From Candidatus Alcyoniella australis (GTDB taxonomy: Bacteria > Lernaellota > Lernaellaia > JAVCCG01 > Alcyoniellaceae), in contig JAVCCG010000086.1 in the NCBI GenBank assembly GCA_030765605.1, positions 1-9,538 on the forward strand: 9,538 nucleotides of DNA. The letters run 5' to 3'. The position numbers were made by a program, and so were the translations under genes. The notes beneath the pieces are model-generated. The model saw nothing but the letters and a program-made list of their open reading frames with translations, had not been told where the DNA came from and ran no database searches. Positions 6,462 through 9,538 of the stretch are shown piece after piece (position 1 is the first letter of the stretch; each line of letters opens with the position of its first letter).

Positions 6462-7139
6462 CTACATGCAGATGTCGCCCATTCCCGGAGGATAGGAGGC
6501 GATTCCGCACTCGAGGTGTCCTAACTGCATCAGGGCTTTGCGCCCTTCGGGCATCACTTGGATCGCCATGTTGCCGCCGCCTTGGTCGACCAGCATTACC
6601 TCGATCATCTGCGCGTCGAGGGCAGAGGCGCTGAAGTAGGCGCCGATATCGCCGGTCGAGGCCACATCGAAGGTGCCGTTGTAGCACATGAACGCCTTCT
6701 CGTAGGTGAAGGTCATGTCCATGTTGATCGTCATATTGTGGATATAAATGACCATGATCGCGGGCTGCGTGGACGTATCGTTATAGTCCCAGGTCAGGTC
6801 GTACTGGCCTGCCGTGGGCGCAGCCGAGGGCTGGAACATAAACATGATGTGGCTGCCGGACAGGGCGATGGAATCCTGGCCGTCGGCCTGCATCTGTCCG
6901 CCGTAGAGCACCACGAAGGTCATTGCCGGGACGAACCCGTCGATAACCATGTCGTAGTCCACCGGGTCGTCGTCGTCGTCGCCAATATCGTCGTCGTCGC
7001 CCGTATCGTCGTCGTCATCGTCGTCGACAAGGTCGTCGTCGTCATCGTCGTCGCCCTGGTCGCACGACACTGCCAGCCCGAGCACTAGGCCCAGAGAACA
7101 CAGCAGGATCAGCAGATAGAGGACCCTGAATCTCTTCAT
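6462..7139 (-). CDS. poly-aspartate-linker lipoprotein of unknown function
   Basis: The 225-residue product begins MKRFRVLYLLILLCSLGLV, a signal sequence ending in a lipobox (LAVSC) with Cys26 as the predicted lipidated residue. Directly after it lies a low-complexity linker (30-58) of four aspartate runs of 7, 7, 4 and 5, separated by LV, TG and IG. The remaining roughly 165 residues look beta-rich (repeated YDLTWDYN, MVIYIHNMTINMDMTFTY) with cysteines near the C terminus, and match no family I know. Asp27 sits at the +2 position; in E. coli this would favour inner-membrane retention, but the rule may not apply here. The start at 7139 is chosen for AAGGAGA eight bases upstream and for the signal sequence; longer in-frame starts lack both. 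A strong terminator follows. The linker may bind cations such as Ca2+ or act as an extended charged spacer, which is inference. Confidence 0.85.
   Translation of the reverse strand: MKRFRVLYLLILLCSLGLVLGLAVSCDQGDDDDDDDLVDDDDDDDTGDDDDIGDDDDDPVDYDMVIDGFVPAMTFVVLYGGQMQADGQDSIALSGSHIMFMFQPSAAPTAGQYDLTWDYNDTSTQPAIMVIYIHNMTINMDMTFTYEKAFMCYNGTFDVASTGDIGAYFSASALDAQMIEVMLVDQGGGNMAIQVMPEGRKALMQLGHLECGIASYPPGMGDICM
6966..7052 (-). repeat. GAC/GAT trinucleotide tract encoding the poly-Asp linker
   Basis: Almost every codon in this 87-base stretch is GAC, with occasional GAT, seen as repeated GTC on the + strand. Near-pure trinucleotide runs are prone to slippage, and in-frame length changes would alter linker length without breaking the frame. 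The interruptions (LV, TG, IG) and mixed GAC/GAT use suggest the tract is maintained and not a freshly expanded one. Confidence 0.8.
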
Positions 7140-7204
7140 TGGAAATTCTCCTTTCGCGACCAAACCCAATCGCAGGCAATCTGTATCGAACTGTAACCAG
7201 CCAT

Positions 7205-7234
7205 GTATTACCCTCCGCAATCCAGTGTTGTCAA
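7205..7234 (-). promoter_or_regulatory. promoter of the poly-Asp lipoprotein gene
   Basis: On the - strand a perfect TTGACA (complement of 7229-7234) is followed, after 18 bases, by TAATAC (complement of 7205-7210), a 3 of 6 match to the -10 consensus. Transcription would start near 7198, about 58 bases before the lipoprotein ATG. The perfect -35 and its correct position make it a reasonable call despite the weak -10. Confidence 0.5.
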
Positions 7235-7281
7235 GCGTCCGCCCATCGAGCGCACGAAGTCCCTTTTCTTGCATATGCACT

Positions 7282-7309
7282 TTGCAACTGCGCAAGCCGC
7301 GGTTAGAAT
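7282..7309 (+). promoter_or_regulatory. promoter of the HAD phosphatase gene, predicting a leaderless transcript
   Basis: TTGCAA (7282-7287, 4 of 6 matches) and TAGAAT (7304-7309, 5 of 6 matches) are spaced 16 bases apart. The initiation codon A lies only 10 bases after the end of the -10, so initiation would fall at about 7316-7319, at or next to the ATG. No Shine-Dalgarno is present between, which fits a leaderless mRNA. Confidence 0.5.
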
Positions 7310-7318
7310 CTGCGGCCA

Positions 7319-7978
7319 ATGAAACCTACCCTGTTATTCGACCTCGACGGCACTTTGGTTGACTCGCGAATGGACATCGCCCAGGCGATCAATCACGCGA
7401 TCGAGCTCTACGGCGGCATCAAGGCACCCATCGAGTCGGTTCTGCCCTACATCGGCACGACCCTCGAGGCGACGTTCCAGGGGCTGATGCACGAGCCCTC
7501 GCCCGAGACGATCGAGGCCTGTACCGACGAGTATAAGAGCTACTACTTTGACCACTGCGACGTCTACTCCAAGCCGTTTGCCGGGGTGAAGCAAACTCTG
7601 ACGCAGCTACGCGGACATCGGATGGCAGTGGTCACCACCAAGCGCTCGTACATGGCTCAGCAGCTTTTACAGAAGATGGACCTGGCCGAGCACTTCGAGC
7701 TGATCCTCGGCACGGATCCCGACATTTTACCCAAGCCCGATCCGGCGTTGATCCTGCGGGCCTGCGATCTGCTGGAGTGCGAGCCGCGCCGCAGCGTGCT
7801 GATCGGCGACACGGAGTACGACATCCGAGCGGCCCACGCGGCAGGTTGCAAGGTGATCGCCGCACTCTACGGATTCGGCGATCCACAGCAGCTTGAACAG
7901 CTGGACCCCGATGCCGTGGCCCAAAGTTTTGACCAGATTTCCGGCCTGATCCGACGGCTGTTCAGCGACCAACCCTGA
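7319..7978 (+). CDS. HAD-superfamily phosphatase, phosphoglycolate phosphatase (Gph)-like
   Basis: The 219-residue cytosolic hydrolase carries all four HAD motifs. Motif I is FDLDGTLVDS, with nucleophile Asp8 and acid/base Asp10. Motif II is VVTTK (Thr106). Motif III is the lysine in LPKPDP (Lys139). Motif IV is IGDTEYD (Asp164 and Asp168, Mg2+ binding). An alpha-helical cap lies between motifs I and II (about residues 15-80), a C1-type cap as in Gph, PGMB and related enzymes. Gph dephosphorylates 2-phosphoglycolate, but substrate preference in this subfamily cannot be read from motifs, so pyrophosphatase, beta-phosphoglucomutase or other sugar phosphatase roles remain open. The start ATG 7319 begins two residues before the core strand (TLLFDLDG) and has no Shine-Dalgarno, but sits just after a promoter. 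It converges with the repeat-protein gene, stop to stop, with 18 bases between. Confidence 0.9.
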   Translation: MKPTLLFDLDGTLVDSRMDIAQAINHAIELYGGIKAPIESVLPYIGTTLEATFQGLMHEPSPETIEACTDEYKSYYFDHCDVYSKPFAGVKQTLTQLRGHRMAVVTTKRSYMAQQLLQKMDLAEHFELILGTDPDILPKPDPALILRACDLLECEPRRSVLIGDTEYDIRAAHAAGCKVIAALYGFGDPQQLEQLDPDAVAQSFDQISGLIRRLFSDQP

Positions 7979-7996
7979 TCGATAATTCGGACCGGT

Positions 7997-8404
7997 CTAT
8001 TTAACGGCCTTGTAGGGCAGCTTCTTGCCGCTGCGGCACAGGGAGCGCAAATCGGCGTCCGTGACGAATCCGCAGTCGCCGCGGCACAGGTTGCGCAGGT
8101 TCGAATCCTTGATGATCCCGCATTCGCCGCGGCAGAAATTACGCAGGTCCGAGTCCTGGATGAACCCGCAGTCCTTACGGCAGTAATTGCGCAAGTCCGA
8201 ATCGTTGATAAATCCGCAATCGCCGCGACACAGATTGCGCAGGTCCGAATCATCGATGAACCCGCAATCGCCGCGGCAGTAGTTGCGCAGGTCCGAATCG
8301 GCGATCAGTCCGCAGTCGTCGCCCCGCGCATTTTGCACAGTGGCAAGCAGCAGCATCGAGGCGGCCAGGCAGACGATCACCAACGCCAAGGATATTCTTT
8401 TCAT
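7997..8404 (-). CDS. secreted protein of six 16-residue two-cysteine repeats, function unknown
   Basis: The 135-residue product has a Sec-type signal peptide (MKRISLALVIVCLAASMLLLA, cleavage around residues 26-28). The mature protein is almost entirely six back-to-back repeats (30-125) of consensus DCGFIxDSDLRNxCRG, with a short basic tail (GKKLPYKAVK). Each repeat has cysteines at positions 2 and 14, so the mature chain has 12 cysteines, an even number that suits disulphides or metal binding in the oxidising envelope. The DSDLRN core is nearly invariant; position 6 varies (A, D, N, Q, K, T) and position 13 is Y, L or F. I do not recognise the family. The start at 8404 is chosen because the signal peptide begins there; GGGGG (complement of 8413-8417) is the nearest upstream purine block. 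Longer in-frame starts add 16 unlikely residues before it. Confidence 0.82.
   Translation of the reverse strand: MKRISLALVIVCLAASMLLLATVQNARGDDCGLIADSDLRNYCRGDCGFIDDSDLRNLCRGDCGFINDSDLRNYCRKDCGFIQDSDLRNFCRGECGIIKDSNLRNLCRGDCGFVTDADLRSLCRSGKKLPYKAVK
8030..8317 (-). repeat. six tandem 48-bp coding repeats
   Basis: Six contiguous units of exactly 48 bases encode the 16-residue repeats. Compared as DNA they differ at many third positions (for example GCCGCGGCAGTAG versus CTTACGGCAGTAA on the + strand) while keeping the same protein consensus. That implies old duplications held by selection and no recent array expansion. Confidence 0.9.
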
Positions 8405-8423
8405 TGGGCTTACCCCCAAACCT

Positions 8424-8452
8424 GAAATATCAGAGTGCGTCGCATGCCACAA
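8424..8452 (-). promoter_or_regulatory. candidate promoter of the hexa-repeat protein gene
   Basis: On the - strand TTGTGG (complement of 8447-8452) and TATTTC (complement of 8424-8429) are 17 bases apart. The -10 is preceded by TGA, fitting an extended -10 promoter. Initiation near 8417 would leave a leader of about 12 bases, which is short but includes the G-rich ribosome-binding-like block. Confidence 0.35.
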
Positions 8453-8481
8453 GCCGTGCAGACCGCGAAGCGCTTTTAATG

Positions 8482-8487
8482 TAAAAT
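8482..8487 (+). promoter_or_regulatory. candidate -10 element for the truncated secreted-protein gene
   Basis: TAAAAT matches TATAAT at 5 of 6 positions and lies 36 bases before the start codon, in the 119-base divergent spacer. No good -35 is visible 16-18 bases upstream, so the promoter may rely on an activator or another sigma factor. Initiation near 8494 would give a leader of about 30 bases that includes the GGAGGA site. Confidence 0.3.
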
Positions 8488-8523
8488 CCGACGAGCTTAA
8501 CGCACCCGTAGTGGAGGATGCCG

Positions 8524-9538
8524 ATGAGTCTGTTAATGCGTCTGTTGATCAGCGTCGCCCTGTTGCTGCTGCCCGCGGCGGCCGTGGCTGTGGACGATCA
8601 GTATCTTGAGGACAAGGCCGTTGAGTACGACCAGTGGTTTCAGCAGTGGTGTTCCACGGGTTACGGCGGTGCGAGCGAGGTCCATTTCACCGACGAGACG
8701 CTGAGCGCGATCCAGTCTCTGGGAGGCACCGGCGATTCGACGATTTGGACCGGAACCTACCTTGCGGGCGAAGCGTACCGCTACGCGGTGACCGGCGACC
8801 AGCAGGCCTTTGACAACGCGGTCAAGGCCGTGCAGACCTTGCATACCCACCTCAAAATTACCGGCAGCCCGGGCTACATCGCACGCTACGCCGGTCCGGA
8901 CGAGGCGCCCTACAACAGCGGCTACGTCGGGGGGCACAGTCGCTACCATCAGGGCGAAGGCGAATACGAGGGGAGCTTTTGGGTCGGCGAGACCAGCCGC
9001 GATCAGTACACCGGCTGGTTCCTGGGAATGGCCGTGGCCTACGATCTGCTCGACGACGAGGAGATTCGCCAAATGATCCGCGAGGACATCGTCGAGGTGG
9101 TCGACACCGCGCGCTTCTACTATTGGTTCATCATCAAAGAGACCGGCACGCCGAGCACCGTGGCCGCGCAGATTACGCCGACCATGCAACTGGACTGGTC
9201 GTTGATCGAGGCCCACGTCACCGACGATCCCTACTACTGGAAACTCTACGAAGAGCGCTTTGAAAAGGTGGCTCCGATGCTGCCGATCGATGCAAAGATC
9301 GGCTTCTTCAACCGCTACTACGAGCATTACGGGCTCAATCTAAGCCACGAGACTTGGTTCAACATTCTACGTCTCGAGCGCGACCCCAACCGTCTGGCGT
9401 TCTACAGGCAGGTCTTTGACGAAAACGTCCGCCCCACGGTCCACAAAGCGCACAACGTCTGGTACGACTACATCTATTTGGCCAACTTCGGCCAGGCGGC
9501 GCGCGATTACCAGTGGACGATCGAGGACGACCTGCGCC
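8524..9538 (+). CDS. secreted protein with possible alpha/alpha-toroid (glycosidase-like) domain, 3' end beyond the window
   Basis: An open frame runs from ATG 8524 to the window edge with no stop (338 codons visible). GGAGGA (8513-8518) lies five bases upstream; in-frame ATG 8518 overlaps this site and is less likely. A signal peptide (MSLLMRLLISVALLLLPAAAVA) probably ends at Ala22, followed by VDDQYL, with no lipobox. The visible mature part is rich in Trp, Tyr and acidic residues. It contains segments like IWTGTYLAGEAYRYAVTGD (74-92) and GSPGYIARY (114-122), which resemble the helix-hairpin-helix pattern of (alpha/alpha)6 glycosidase-type toroids where each hairpin ends near a TGD turn. 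I cannot name a family, and catalytic residues are not evident. The role could be carbohydrate binding or hydrolysis in the envelope, but this is an inference from the fold pattern alone. It is divergent from the hexa-repeat gene. Confidence 0.8.
   Translation, partial: MSLLMRLLISVALLLLPAAAVAVDDQYLEDKAVEYDQWFQQWCSTGYGGASEVHFTDETLSAIQSLGGTGDSTIWTGTYLAGEAYRYAVTGDQQAFDNAVKAVQTLHTHLKITGSPGYIARYAGPDEAPYNSGYVGGHSRYHQGEGEYEGSFWVGETSRDQYTGWFLGMAVAYDLLDDEEIRQMIREDIVEVVDTARFYYWFIIKETGTPSTVAAQITPTMQLDWSLIEAHVTDDPYYWKLYEERFEKVAPMLPIDAKIGFFNRYYEHYGLNLSHETWFNILRLERDPNRLAFYRQVFDENVRPTVHKAHNVWYDYIYLANFGQAARDYQWTIEDDLR

Noticed and set aside
5905-6495. Open frame on the + strand opposite the carbonic anhydrase-like gene
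   Set aside because: The - strand frame has the hexapeptide repeats and the three metal-ligand histidines; the + strand product is His/Asp-rich shadow sequence that also runs through the terminator.
6558-7088. Open frame on the + strand (176 codons) opposite the poly-Asp lipoprotein
   Set aside because: Its apparent valine/isoleucine-rich end is only the complement of the GAC tract. The - strand gene has the signal peptide, ribosome-binding site and terminator.
8030-8317. Regular 48-base repeats considered as a CRISPR array
   Set aside because: Units are directly contiguous without spacers, keep an open frame and encode a conserved peptide, so they are coding repeats.
8533-9327. Open frame on the - strand (264 codons) opposite the truncated secreted gene
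   Set aside because: The + strand frame starting at 8524 has a ribosome-binding site, signal peptide and coherent protein composition, whereas the antisense frame has none of these.

Overview
The window reads as a chromosomal piece of a GC-rich, diderm (outer-membrane) bacterium. The evidence is a Wza-type outer-membrane polysaccharide export lipoprotein, a proteobacterial-style fused Wzc-type tyrosine kinase, and several Sec or lipoprotein signal peptides. A lipoprotein with a long poly-aspartate linker right after the lipobox cysteine is, from memory, a style common in uncultured deltaproteobacterial-type lineages (Myxococcota or Lernaellota-like). That placement is an inference and is weak. 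I see no rRNA, tRNA, insertion sequence, CRISPR array or phage gene.

Region 1 (1-5777, all + strand) is a cell-envelope and exopolysaccharide block. After a possible 3' gene fragment (1-93) comes a tandem PilZ-domain protein (184-888), a likely cyclic-di-GMP sensor. A gap of about 330 bases follows, without a convincing gene. A tight three-gene operon comes next: Wza-type export lipoprotein (1217-2218), Wzc-type co-polymerase/BY-kinase with a C-terminal tyrosine cluster (2239-4572), and a GT4-like glycosyltransferase (4575-5777). Together these would assemble, regulate and export a surface polysaccharide. The PilZ protein is a plausible c-di-GMP input, but it is separated from the operon by the gap.

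Region 2 (5778-7139, - strand) holds a short AT-rich convergent spacer with a hairpin, a gamma-class carbonic anhydrase-like protein (5854-6378) and a poly-Asp lipoprotein (6462-7139). The lipoprotein gene ends in a very good intrinsic terminator at 6413-6440, placed only 34 bases before the start codon of the carbonic anhydrase-like gene.

Region 3 (7140-9538) has a divergent promoter region. It drives the lipoprotein on one side and, on the other, a HAD phosphatase (7319-7978) whose best promoter predicts a leaderless mRNA. A small secreted protein made of six 16-residue repeats with two cysteines each (7997-8404, - strand) converges on the HAD gene. Divergent from it is a secreted protein that runs off the window end (8524 to beyond 9538, + strand). 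Its alpha/alpha-toroid, glycosidase-like assignment is tentative.

The least explained items are the hexa-repeat cysteine protein, the poly-Asp lipoprotein and the truncated secreted protein. None can be assigned a function from sequence alone.
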